A stretch of DNA of 64,000 bases from HK1 sp965215295 (GTDB lineage: Bacteria; Pseudomonadota; Gammaproteobacteria; HK1). The position numbers and the translations under genes were made by a program. Each line of letters opens with the position of its first letter. Within the stretch, counting starts at the first letter, position 1. This document shows, in pieces, positions 21,544-29,409 of the stretch. The notes below the pieces were generated by a model, which worked only from the letters and a program-made list of their open reading frames with translations, did no database searches and was not told the DNA's origin. Location: the NCBI GenBank assembly GCA_965215295.1, contig OZ244045.1, forward strand, positions 4,079,678 through 4,143,677. The letters are read 5' to 3'.

Positions 21544-23091
21544 ATGAGGTCGAGACCGCACTTCCGAAACCCCGGCCGGCTCTTGCTCGCGGCTGCGCTG
21601 CTCGGCTCGCCCGGCGCCTCCGCTGCGAACGGATGGGAGCACGGGACCGTCTCCTTCGATGCGCTCGTCGCCGCGCTTCGAAGCGAGTCCGCCGACATGA
21701 GGGCGCGAGCCGCGGAGTCCCTGGGCTACCGGGGCGAACCGGGAGGGGCGCCGGCGGTGCTGGAGCTCCTGGCCCGCGGGGAGCCGAGCCATCGAGTCCG
21801 CTCGGCCGCGTACACCGCGCTCGGACTCCTCGCCGATCCCCGGGCGCTTCCCGCGCTGGAGCGGTGCCTGCGCGACGAGGCACGGGAAGAGATCCGCGGA
21901 GACTGCGTCGCCGCGCTCGGCGGGGTCGGGAGCCGGGAGAGCTTCGACCTCGTCGTCGGGGCGTTCCGCACCGACCCGCACGCCCTGGTGCGGAGCCGTG
22001 CCGTCGATGCGCTCGGCCGCTTCGCCCGGCCGGAGTCGGTGGAGCTTCTGAGCGGCCTGCTCGCCGCCGGCCATCCGGCCTTGCGCCTGCGGGCGATCAC
22101 GGCCTTGGGGCGTACCGGGATGCGCGAAGCGACGGCCGCGTTGCTCGCGCGCCTGCGCGACGCCGAGGAGGCCGCGGAGCGGGCGGCCGCCCTGGAAGCG
22201 CTTGCCCGGCTGCGTGATCCGGCGGCCCTGGACGTGCTGCTCGATCTTCTGGAGCGCGAACCGGACCAGGCGCTTCGTGTGCGGATCGTGATCGCGCTCG
22301 GGGCGATCCGTGCGCCGAGCGCATACGAGGCGATGCGCCGGATGCTCCGCGACCCGATACCGGCGGTGCGGTTCTACGCGGTCCGGGGTCTGAGGGAGCT
22401 CGGAATGCCGGCGGCGGCGGGCGAGCTGTCGAGCCTCTACCGGAGGTTGGCGCGGCAACTGGCCGGACGGACGGCGGACTCGCTGGTGGCCGACGCGCCC
22501 GCGGTGCTCGCCGCCCTCGCCCTCCAGGTCGAAGTACTGCGGGCGCTTGCCGAACTCGATGCCCCGCGCGGCGCCGGAGCCTTCATCGACGGCGCCCGCT
22601 CGCCCGCCATCCCCGGCCACTCCCAGATCGCCCTCCGAATCGCCGAGGGGTTCTACGAGCGGCGGCGCATGGCGCTGCACGGCCTCGGCTACAGCGGATC
22701 GAGGGAGGCGTTCGGGCTGCTTGCGGGAGCGGACGGGCTCGGCCACCCGGACCCTCGCCTGCGGGCCGTGGCGGTGCGTTCGCTTGCGGTGCTGGATGCG
22801 CCGGAGTCGGCCGGGGCGCTGGCGCCGATGCTTCGCGATCCCGTCCCGGAAGTGCGATGGACCGCGGCGATGGCGTTGGGCCGTCTCGCCCACAGGGACG
22901 CCGTCGGCGCGCTGAGCGGACTGCTGGCGGACGAGTTCGGCGAAGTCCGCCGGCAGGCCGCCCTCGCCCTCGGCTACATCGGCGATCCGGAGGCGAGGCT
23001 GCCGCTGGCGCAGCTCGCGATCGACGACCCGGTGGCTTCGGTGCGCGAGGCGGCCCTCTACGCCATGGAACTGCTGGGCCCCGCGGACTGA
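21544..23091 (+). CDS. Exported HEAT-repeat protein
   Basis: 515 residues. The ATG at 21544 is followed by a typical signal peptide (basic MRSRPHFRNPGR, hydrophobic LLLAAALLGSP, cleavage near ASA-AN). The rest is a run of roughly 30-residue helical HEAT/PBS-lyase-type repeats, recognisable by phrases such as RARAAESLGYRGE, VRSRAVDALGRF, VRWTAAMALGRLA and VRRQAALALGYIGD. This fold is a protein-interaction scaffold with no catalytic motif here. It probably acts in the periplasm. The partner is unknown, and the adjacent giant surface protein ends 179 bp upstream, so it may be separately transcribed. The open frame extends upstream, but only the 21544 start yields the signal peptide. Confidence 0.85.
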   Translation: MRSRPHFRNPGRLLLAAALLGSPGASAANGWEHGTVSFDALVAALRSESADMRARAAESLGYRGEPGGAPAVLELLARGEPSHRVRSAAYTALGLLADPRALPALERCLRDEAREEIRGDCVAALGGVGSRESFDLVVGAFRTDPHALVRSRAVDALGRFARPESVELLSGLLAAGHPALRLRAITALGRTGMREATAALLARLRDAEEAAERAAALEALARLRDPAALDVLLDLLEREPDQALRVRIVIALGAIRAPSAYEAMRRMLRDPIPAVRFYAVRGLRELGMPAAAGELSSLYRRLARQLAGRTADSLVADAPAVLAALALQVEVLRALAELDAPRGAGAFIDGARSPAIPGHSQIALRIAEGFYERRRMALHGLGYSGSREAFGLLAGADGLGHPDPRLRAVAVRSLAVLDAPESAGALAPMLRDPVPEVRWTAAMALGRLAHRDAVGALSGLLADEFGEVRRQAALALGYIGDPEARLPLAQLAIDDPVASVREAALYAMELLGPAD

Positions 23092-23125
23092 CCTTCGGGC
23101 GGACTGACCTTCAGGCGGACCGGCC
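23085..23125. repeat. 16-bp tandem repeat spanning a stop codon
   Basis: Units at 23085-23100 and 23101-23116 differ by one base, and a partial third follows. The first unit contains the TGA of the HEAT-repeat gene, so the stop region itself is duplicated. Confidence 0.75.
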
Positions 23126-23173
23126 TGCGGCCGGCAACGGCGCGGGCCGCTCGCCCGTGCCCCGTCCGCGAGG

Positions 23174-23231
23174 GCCCCGCGGAGCCTCGCGAGTGCCCCG
23201 CGGAGCCTCGCGAGTGCCCCGCGGAGCCTCC
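23174..23231. repeat. 21-bp tandem repeat, 2.8 copies, at a gene's 3' end
   Basis: Identical 21-bp units start at 23174, 23195 and 23216 (the last partial). They lie in the gap between convergent genes and stop 2 bp short of the cyclase gene's last base. Confidence 0.85.
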
Positions 23232-23232
23232 G

Positions 23233-24204
23233 TCACTTGTCGCAGAACGCCAGGATCCGCGCCGGTCCGCCGGTGCCGCGCACGTGCTTGAGGGCGCCCG
23301 CGACGAGCATGCAGCTCCCGGGCTTCGCCATCGCGAGCTGGCCGAGGTTGTTGCCGTTCTCGATCAGCTTCCAGCCCCGTTGCAGTCCTCTCACGTGGGC
23401 ATACCAGGAGTTGGTCCACGCCTCGTCCTCGCCCCTGGAGTTCTGTCCGGTCTCGACGCCGAGCACGTCCGACATGATCCCGTTGATGCGCACCCCCTTG
23501 GCGTCCTCGATCTCGATGAGCTTGTCGACCGCGGCGGGGGTGAGGCCGGGGTAGTTCCAGCCGTTGACGTAGGGGTCTTTCCCGAAGTCGGCGCCCTGGA
23601 AGTAGAAGCGCGACCAGCCCTGGTTCAGCACCAGCCACACGCCGTCGTCGATGCCGTCCGCGACCGCGGCGATGTCGTCGGCGGTGACCGCGTTGCCCGA
23701 ATCGTCGGAGAAGTCGGTGACGCTCGTGTCCGGGCTGGGGCGTCCGCCGTTCCCGTCGAGCTCGGCCTGGACCCGGGCGCTGATGTCGACCAGCACGATC
23801 CGCCCGCTCAGGTCGCCCCCGTCGAGCATGTGCATGTACTTGCGCCGGTCGGCGGCCGGGTTGCCGGCCTCCTGGCTGCCGGCGTTGTTCACGTAGTGGG
23901 CGGAGCTGTCCATGTGGGTGCCGTGGTGCTCGGAGAGCACCAGCGTGCCGAGGTCGAAGTGCCCCTGGTTGGTGGGGAACCGGCCGATGGCGAGCACCGT
24001 CTGCTGGCCGAAGCTCGGGATCGCGGTGCTGTCGAGCCAGGGCTTGCTCATGTCCGGCTTCATCGGATCGCCTTCCATGGGCTGGAAGGTGGGAACGGGA
24101 TGGGTGAGGTCGACGATGAAGCTCCCTCCGGCGAAGCTCGACGCCGACAGCAGGGCGAGGGCGGAGCCGCAAAGTACGGTGAGACGAGATGTTCCGGTCG
24201 TCAT
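23233..24204 (-). CDS. Exported cyclase-family metal-dependent hydrolase
   Basis: 323 residues. It belongs to the cyclase/kynurenine-formamidase superfamily: EHHGTHMDSSAHY at about residues 79-91 matches the family's metal-binding HxGTHxDxxxH motif. The N-terminus (MTTGTSRLTVLCGSALALLSASSFAG) is a signal peptide, so it should act in the periplasm. The ATG at 24204 is preceded by a good GGGAGG ribosome site; an in-frame start 42 codons upstream is unlikely. Family members hydrolyse N-formylkynurenine or cyclic amides and lactones, but the substrate here cannot be told from sequence. It converges on the HEAT-repeat gene. Confidence 0.85.
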   Translation of the reverse strand: MTTGTSRLTVLCGSALALLSASSFAGGSFIVDLTHPVPTFQPMEGDPMKPDMSKPWLDSTAIPSFGQQTVLAIGRFPTNQGHFDLGTLVLSEHHGTHMDSSAHYVNNAGSQEAGNPAADRRKYMHMLDGGDLSGRIVLVDISARVQAELDGNGGRPSPDTSVTDFSDDSGNAVTADDIAAVADGIDDGVWLVLNQGWSRFYFQGADFGKDPYVNGWNYPGLTPAAVDKLIEIEDAKGVRINGIMSDVLGVETGQNSRGEDEAWTNSWYAHVRGLQRGWKLIENGNNLGQLAMAKPGSCMLVAGALKHVRGTGGPARILAFCDK

Positions 24205-24320
24205 GTCTTCATCCTCCCGGCGCGTGGGCGCGCCTTGACGGGACTCCCGATGGATCGGGTGCGTAGCAGTATAGGCGCGCCGTCCCGCGCCTGGAACTCC
24301 GTCGCGCCGCCTCCCGGTCC

Positions 24321-24400
24321 GGCGTTTCACGCCTGCGGGTCGGCGCCCTCGCGGGGGTCCGGCGTTTCACGCCTGCGGGTCGGCGCCCTCGCGGGGGTCC
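24321..24400. repeat. 40-bp perfect direct repeat across the MFS stop codon
   Basis: 24321-24360 and 24361-24400 are identical. The right copy contains the end of the MFS coding sequence including its TGA; the left copy lies just beyond. It is a precise tandem duplication of a gene's 3' end. Confidence 0.9.
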
Positions 24401-25674
24401 GGCGTCGCCGGCGCCGTCGCGCGCCCGTCGAGCCGGCGTATGGACGGCTGGGTGGCGGCGATGACGACGACGATGGCCGCGAGCACTCCGGCGTTGAGCG
24501 CGGCGGCGAACGGCGGCGAGGTCGCGGCCGCAACGACCCCGCCGAGCAGCCCTCCGAGAGGCACGAGGCTGAAGCAGATGGTGTAGATCCCCATCACCCG
24601 GCCGCGCAGCGCGTCCGGTACGGCGAGCTGCATCAACGTCATGGAGGCCACGAAGTACATCGACATGCACACCGCGGTCAGCATTGCGCAGCCGAGCGCC
24701 AGCACGTAGCCGACCGGCTGGCCGGGCAGCAGGGCGACGCAGAGATTGAAGGCGATGATCGCGGTCGCGCCGCCCATCGGCGCCGCCAGCAGCAGTCGTC
24801 CGAGCCGCGGGCTTCTCTGCAGGGGGGCGACGATCAGGTTCCCGGTGACCGCGCCGACCCCCGTCGCCGACAGAAGGAGGCCGTAGCCCGCCTCGCCGGC
24901 GCCGAGCAGCCGCGCGAACGCGGGCATGAGCTGGACGTAGGAGATGCCGAAGAAGGTGGTGGCGTAGGTGAGCAGGATCAGGACCGAGAACATCCGGTGC
25001 GACACGATGAACCGGATCCCGTCCACGAACTGCCGGCCGGAACGTTCCACCGCCAGCGGCAGGTCCGCCGCCGGGGTGGGCGCGAAGCTCGCCATCACCC
25101 GGGACATGGCGATGAATCCGAGCGCCCCGGCCGCGAACACCACCCAGGTGTCGGTGAGCGCGATCACCATGCCGCCCAGAGCGGGGAGGAACAGCCGCGA
25201 GCCCTGCCAGAGCATGGAGTTGAGGGCGACCGCGCTCATCATGTGCTCGCGCCGGATCAGGCTCGGGAAGAACGCCTGCCGGCTGGGGAAGTCCAGGCCC
25301 GCGATGAGCGCGATCGCGGCGGCGATGGCGAGCACGTGCCATACCGCCACCACGCCGCTGCCGTCGAGAACGGCGAGGAGGGCAAGGAGGCCGGCGATGG
25401 CCAGGGAGGTCGCGACGAGCATCCGTCGCCGGTCCACCCGGTCGGCGACGACACCGCCGACGAGCGCGGCGGCGATGGTGGGGATCGAGGAGGCCGCGCC
25501 GAGGTATCCGAGCTGGAGCGGGGAGCCGCTCAGCTCGTAGACGAGCCATCCCTGCCCCATCATGAGCAACTGGAACGCCCCCACCGAGGCGGCGGAGCCC
25601 AGCCAGTAACGGCGGTAGGGCGCATGGCGCAGCGCCCCGAAGCGCGCGCCCGCACCCGCGGCAAACGGGTTCAT
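24367..25674 (-). CDS. Major facilitator superfamily exporter (EntS/MFS_3-like)
   Basis: About 435 residues from the ATG at 25674 (MNPFAAGAGARFGALRHAPYRRYWLGS). Roughly 12 hydrophobic segments are visible, with the MFS loop signature GGVVADRVDRRRMLV between segments 2 and 3. Overall it resembles drug or siderophore exporters of the EntS type (RYWLGSAASVGAFQLL, LDFPSRQAFFPSLI). Expected in the inner membrane, exporting small molecules by proton antiport; substrate unknown. The C-terminus (PATPDPREGADPQA) is hydrophilic, and its coding DNA is duplicated just downstream. The start region also sits in a 112-bp tandem array, so the N-terminus is the least certain part. Confidence 0.85.
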   Translation of the reverse strand: MNPFAAGAGARFGALRHAPYRRYWLGSAASVGAFQLLMMGQGWLVYELSGSPLQLGYLGAASSIPTIAAALVGGVVADRVDRRRMLVATSLAIAGLLALLAVLDGSGVVAVWHVLAIAAAIALIAGLDFPSRQAFFPSLIRREHMMSAVALNSMLWQGSRLFLPALGGMVIALTDTWVVFAAGALGFIAMSRVMASFAPTPAADLPLAVERSGRQFVDGIRFIVSHRMFSVLILLTYATTFFGISYVQLMPAFARLLGAGEAGYGLLLSATGVGAVTGNLIVAPLQRSPRLGRLLLAAPMGGATAIIAFNLCVALLPGQPVGYVLALGCAMLTAVCMSMYFVASMTLMQLAVPDALRGRVMGIYTICFSLVPLGGLLGGVVAAATSPPFAAALNAGVLAAIVVVIAATQPSIRRLDGRATAPATPDPREGADPQA

Positions 25675-25956
25675 CCGGGACCGGACGCGGCGAAGCGGAG
25701 GCACGGCGGCATTCGGTGTCTTTCCATCAGGGCGCATGGCGCGGCGCCCCGAAACGCGCGCCCGCACCCGTGGCAAACGGGTTCATCCTGGGCCGGGCGC
25801 GGCGAAGCGGAAGCACGGCGGCATTCGGTGTTTTTCCATCAGGGCGCATGGCGCAGCGCCCCGGACCGCGCCCCGCGCCCTTGGCAAACGGGTTCATCCG
25901 GGGGCGGGCGCGGCGAAGCGGGGGCACGGCGGCATTCGGTGTTTTTCCATCTGTGC
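25621..25956. repeat. 112-bp tandem repeat, three copies, carrying the MFS start
   Basis: Units start at 25621, 25733 and 25845 with few differences. The leftmost contains the MFS start codon and first codons. The other two hold near-copies (MNPFATGAGARFGAPRHAP and a shorter variant) further upstream. Because 112 is not a multiple of 3, the extra starts lie in other frames. The array occupies the divergent modA/MFS intergenic region and is likely to carry duplicated expression signals. Confidence 0.85.
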
Positions 25957-25999
25957 CAGAATCCATCGTACCCCGAGACGCGGACCGGCTGCGCACGAA

Positions 26000-26989
26000 A
26001 TGACGTCGAGACCGATGCGCCGCGGCGCCTCCATCGCCTGCCTTGTCATGGTGCTCGCACTCTCCCCGGCGGCTCCGGCGACTCCGGCGACGGCATCGGT
26101 CGAGCCGCCGCTCGTCGCCGCCGCCGCGAGTCTGCGCCACGTGTTTCCCGAGCTGACGCGCGTGTGGACGGATGGCGGCGGCGTTCCGCCCCGGGTGAGC
26201 TTCGGCTCGTCGGGCAACCTCTATCGCCAGATTGCGCAGGGCGCGCCGTTCGACCTCTTCCTTTCCGCCGACGAGGCGCAGGCCCTCAAGCTCGTCCGGG
26301 CCGGCAGGACCGACGGCGAGGGCCTGGTCTACGGCGTGGGACGCCTGGCCCTGCTCGTTCCCCGGCATTCGCGGCTCGCGCTCGACGCATCGCTCGGAGA
26401 TCTCGGGCGCGCACTCGACGACGGGCGCCTGCGCCGGCTCGCGATCGCGAACCCCGCGCACGCTCCGTACGGCCATGCGGCGCGCGAAGCGCTGGCTCGG
26501 GCCGCGCTCTGGCCCCGGCTGGACGGCCGGCTGCTGCTTGCGGAGAACGCCGCCCAGGCGGTGCAGTTCGCCCTCGCCCGCGGAGCCGACGGGGGTCTCG
26601 TCCCCTCCGCGCTCGCGCTCGCCGAGCACGTCTCGGGCAAGGCCCGTCACGTGCTCCTCGACGCCTCCATGCATCCCCCGATCGCGCAGCGGATGGTGCT
26701 GCTCGCGCCGGCCGGGGAGGAGGCGCGGGCGCTGTTCCGGTTCCTTGCGGGGCCGGCGGCGCGGAGGATCTTCGAGCGCTTCGGATTCACCACGCCGGAG
26801 CGCGAGAGTGCGGTGAGCCGGGACCTCGCACCGCGTCCCGGCGAGCGGTACGGGCGGGCGCCGGCGCCCGCCGTGCATTCGCGCCCCCGCGACGAATCTC
26901 GCGCAACGTCGCGACCGCATCGGAACACGACGATCCGGCGCATCGCCCGATCCGGCGAGAGCCGCGCACCCGCCGGCGGGACGGCGTGA
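26000..26989 (+). CDS. modA: Molybdate ABC transporter substrate-binding protein ModA
   Basis: 329 residues. The ModA pattern is clear: VAAAASLRHVFPEL at the N-terminus, SFGSSGNLYRQIAQGAPFDLFLSAD (the oxyanion-binding region in this family), NPAHAPYG and the closing FLAGPAARRIFERFGF. It binds molybdate or tungstate in the periplasm. A signal peptide (MRRGASIACLVMVLALSPAAPA) starts 5 codons after the first ATG, so either ATG (26000 or 26015) could be used. A basic tail of about 60 residues after the usual ModA end is unusual and overlaps modB by 4 nt (GTGA), indicating coupled translation. Confidence 0.88.
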   Translation: MTSRPMRRGASIACLVMVLALSPAAPATPATASVEPPLVAAAASLRHVFPELTRVWTDGGGVPPRVSFGSSGNLYRQIAQGAPFDLFLSADEAQALKLVRAGRTDGEGLVYGVGRLALLVPRHSRLALDASLGDLGRALDDGRLRRLAIANPAHAPYGHAAREALARAALWPRLDGRLLLAENAAQAVQFALARGADGGLVPSALALAEHVSGKARHVLLDASMHPPIAQRMVLLAPAGEEARALFRFLAGPAARRIFERFGFTTPERESAVSRDLAPRPGERYGRAPAPAVHSRPRDESRATSRPHRNTTIRRIARSGESRAPAGGTA

Positions 26990-27648
26990 ACGCCGCGCCA
27001 GTCCTTCTGTCGCTGGAGCTTGCGGCGTGGACCGCGGTGTTCATGCTGCCGCTGGGACTCCTCGCGGGCCGTGCGCTGGCGTGGCGCCGCTTTCGCGGCA
27101 AGCCGCTCGTCGAAGCCGCCGTCGCCCTCCCCCTCGTGCTGCCGCCGACCGTCCTCGGCTACTACCTGCTGACCGCCTTCAGCCCGGACGCGATGATCGG
27201 CGGCGCATTCGAACGGCTGACCGGCGAGGTGCTGGCGTTCAGCTTCCCGGGCCTGGTCGTCGCTTCGATGATCTTCAACCTCCCGTTCGCGGTGCTGCCG
27301 ATGCAGCAGGCGTTCGCCGCCATCCCCCACGAGATCCGGGAGGCGGCGTGGGTCAGCGGACTGTCCGGTCCGGCCACCCTCGCGCGCATCGAGCTGCCGA
27401 TCGCCTGGCCCGGTGTCCTCGCGGCGTTCGTGCTCACGTTCGCCCACACCCTCGGGGAGTTCGGGGTCGTGCTGATGGTCGGCGGCAACATACCGTCGCG
27501 GACCCGGACCCTGTCCATCGCCATCTACGACCGGGTGCAGGCATTCGACATGGAGGCGGCGGGCCTGCTCTCCGCCCTGCTGCTGGCCGCCTCCCTCGTG
27601 GCCATGGCTCTCGTTCGCGTGCTCGCCGGCCGGGCGGTCAGGATCTGA
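26986..27648 (+). CDS. modB: Molybdate ABC transporter permease ModB
   Basis: 220 residues from a GTG that overlaps the modA stop. It has hydrophobic membrane segments and the permease coupling loop EIREAAWVSGLSGPATLARIELP, with the family phrase HTLGEFGVVLMVGGNIP. LPLVLPPTVLGYYLL near residue 50 is typical of ModB. Forms the inner-membrane channel with ModC. Its last 18 codons are copied in the tandem duplication that follows. Confidence 0.92.
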   Translation: MNAAPVLLSLELAAWTAVFMLPLGLLAGRALAWRRFRGKPLVEAAVALPLVLPPTVLGYYLLTAFSPDAMIGGAFERLTGEVLAFSFPGLVVASMIFNLPFAVLPMQQAFAAIPHEIREAAWVSGLSGPATLARIELPIAWPGVLAAFVLTFAHTLGEFGVVLMVGGNIPSRTRTLSIAIYDRVQAFDMEAAGLLSALLLAASLVAMALVRVLAGRAVRI

Positions 27649-27878
27649 GTGCGCGGCGGTGGTCCCGCAGCCCGCTCGCGACGGCCTGCGCGTCCGTCTG
27701 GTCCAAGACCACCCGGTTGCGCTCGATGTCGGATTCCTCGTGGCCATGGCTCTCGTCCGCGTGCTCGCCGGCCGGGCGGTCAGGATCTGAGTGCGCGGCG
27801 GTGGCCCCGCAGCCCGCTCGCGACGGCCTGCGCGTCCGTCTGATCCAGGACCACCCGGTTGCGCTCGATGTCGCATTC
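27595..27878. repeat. 142-bp tandem duplication across the modB/modC junction
   Basis: 27595-27736 and 27737-27878 match with a handful of differences. Each copy contains the 3' end of modB and the 5' end of modC. Copy 1 supplies the real modB terminus, copy 2 the real modC start. The leftovers create a chimeric micro-ORF between the genes. Confidence 0.92.
27659..27790 (+). pseudogene. Chimeric modC'-'modB micro-ORF made by the duplication
   Basis: A GTG at the position equivalent to the proposed modC start opens a 43-codon frame that begins with the ModC N-terminus (VPQPARDGLRVRLVQDHPVA), crosses the duplication junction and ends as the ModB C-terminus (RVLAGRAVRI, stop). Probably non-functional, but it could affect coupling of modC to modB. 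Confidence 0.6.
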
Positions 27879-28928
27879 GAGTGCGGCGCCGGCGAGCTGC
27901 TGGCCCTCGTCGGTCCGTCCGGCAGCGGCAAGACCACGGTGCTTCGATGCATCGCGGGGCTCGCGGTTCCACGCGACGGCGAGGTCACCTGCAACGGGGA
28001 GACCTGGCTCGACACGGGCCGCGGCGCCGTCGCCTCGCCGCAGCAGCGCCGGGTCGGGTTGGTATTTCAGCACTACGCGCTGTTTCCGCACCTCGATGCG
28101 CTCGCGAACGTCGCCAGCGCGATGTCCCGTCGGCCGGGCCGGGAGCGCACCGCGCAGGCGCGGGCGTTGCTGGCCCGAGTCAACATGGAGGGGCTCGAGG
28201 CGCGCCGACCGTCCGAGCTCTCCGGCGGCCAGCGCCAGCGGGTCGCGCTCGCCCGAGCCCTTGCGCGCGACCCCCGGGCGCTACTGCTCGACGAGCCGTT
28301 CTCCGCCGTCGACCAGCTCACCAGGAGGCGGCTCCGGCTGGAGCTCGCACAGCTTCGGCGCGAGATCCGCATTCCGATGGTGCTGGTCACCCACGACCTC
28401 GAAGAGGCCCAGCTCCTCGGCGATCGGCTGAGCGTGCTGCACCATGGACGGACGTTGCAGACGGGAGAAGTGCGGGAGATCCTGCAACGTCCCGCCAGCG
28501 CCCTCGTGGCCCGCCTCCTCGACCATCGGAACGTCTTCACCGGTGTCGTCTCCCGTCATGACGAGGGCAGGGGCAGGACGTGGCTCGACTGGGCGGGCGC
28601 CGAGGTCGAGTGCGCGCTGGCGACCCGCTTCGCGCCGGGCGACAGGGTCGACTGGGTGGTGCCGGAGTCGCACGTCGTGATGCATCGCCGCGACCGCCCG
28701 TCGCGAGGCGAGCGCGAGAACCCGGTCGGCGGCATCGCCCGCGATGTCGTCGTCCTCGGCGGCGATGCCCGCGTGACCCTCGACGTGGCCGGCGTGGCCG
28801 GACCGCTCACGTTCGAGATATCCGCCCACGTGGCCTCGAGGAACCGGGTCGCGGCCGGGGCCGAGGTGTCCGTGTCGCTGCTTGCGCACGGCATCCACCT
28901 GATGCCGGCGTCGGACACCGGGCGCTGA
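27801..28928 (+). CDS. modC: Molybdate ABC transporter ATPase ModC
   Basis: 375 residues from a GTG at 27801. Walker A GPSGSGKTT at about 38-46, ABC signature LSGGQRQR, Walker B ALLLDEPF and the switch His in LVTHD are intact. The C-terminal part (RDVVVLGGDARVTLDV ... VSLLAHGIHLMP) has the TOBE/MOP shape that binds molybdate in ModC. It energises ModB on the cytoplasmic side. The start lies in copy 2 of the 142-bp duplication, and no other in-frame start fits. The ribosome site is poor, so translation may depend on upstream genes. Confidence 0.88.
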   Translation: MAPQPARDGLRVRLIQDHPVALDVAFECGAGELLALVGPSGSGKTTVLRCIAGLAVPRDGEVTCNGETWLDTGRGAVASPQQRRVGLVFQHYALFPHLDALANVASAMSRRPGRERTAQARALLARVNMEGLEARRPSELSGGQRQRVALARALARDPRALLLDEPFSAVDQLTRRRLRLELAQLRREIRIPMVLVTHDLEEAQLLGDRLSVLHHGRTLQTGEVREILQRPASALVARLLDHRNVFTGVVSRHDEGRGRTWLDWAGAEVECALATRFAPGDRVDWVVPESHVVMHRRDRPSRGERENPVGGIARDVVVLGGDARVTLDVAGVAGPLTFEISAHVASRNRVAAGAEVSVSLLAHGIHLMPASDTGR

Positions 28929-29194
28929 ACGTCCGTCCCGGGGAGCCTCACGGGTTTCCGTGACGGATCCCCGGCGATCGCATCGAGCACGAGTCCGCCC
29001 GGACAGGCCCCGGCGGAACGTCCGGCTCGGGGAGCTTCACGGGTTTCCGTGACGGACTCCCGGCGATCGCATCGGACACGAGTCCACCCGGGCAGGCCCC
29101 GGCGGAACGTCCGTCCCGGGGAGCCTCACGGGTTTCCGTGACGGACTCCCGGCGATCGCATCGAGCACGAGTCCGCCCGGGCAGGCCCCGGCAG
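28928..29194. repeat. 89-bp tandem repeat, three copies, starting at the modC stop
   Basis: Units begin at 28928, 29017 and 29106; the first starts on the last base of the modC stop codon. Every unit contains the hairpin TCACGG-GTTT-CCGTGA, so three identical stem-loops follow modC and could terminate or protect its transcript. Confidence 0.85.
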
Positions 29195-29240
29195 GTCCAC
29201 ATGTCGCAAACCGGCGGGTCCACGTATCGCAAACAGGAGG
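29195..29240. repeat. Two 23-bp imperfect direct repeats
   Basis: 29195-29217 and 29218-29240 share a GTCCACxTxTCGCAAACxGGxGG pattern. Role unknown. They sit between the 89-bp array and the poly-C promoter. Confidence 0.6.
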
Positions 29241-29332
29241 ACTGCAACGACCCCGCACTCCGGGTTTCCTTCCCGGCGCACCCTCCGTCGATGGCGCGGC
29301 CGACGTCAGGCAGGAACGGCGCGAACACCGGT

Positions 29333-29371
29333 TTGACTTGCCCCCCCCCCCCCCCCCCCCCCCCGTATAGT
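29333..29371 (+). promoter_or_regulatory. Putative phase-variable promoter: poly-C spacer between -35 and -10
   Basis: TTGACT at 29333-29338 (five of six -35 consensus bases) and TATAGT at 29366-29371 (five of six -10 bases) are 27 bp apart, and 24 of those 27 are an uninterrupted C tract (29341-29364). The optimal spacing is about 17 bp. Slipped-strand changes in tract length would alter promoter strength, as known for Neisseria porA. At the length seen here the promoter would be weak or off. The lipoprotein ATG is about 39 bp downstream. Confidence 0.7.
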
Positions 29372-29409
29372 CGTTTCCCGCGAACACACCAACCGGGAGC
29401 CGTCCTGCA

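Noticed and set aside
542..21883. Very long minus-strand open frames (over 1,000 codons each) opposite the giant gene
   Set aside because: They are antisense shadows of a GC-rich repeat with strong codon bias: Arg/His-rich, low complexity, following the 633-bp period, with no recognisable domains.
23284..27648. 1,454-codon plus-strand frame across the cyclase, MFS and modA region
   Set aside because: It runs antisense to two convincing genes and joins modB only because the frame stays open; only its last 220 codons (modB) are real.
28928..29194. CRISPR-like array
   Set aside because: Three 89-bp tandem units with no spacers of constant length and no cas genes; a plain tandem repeat.
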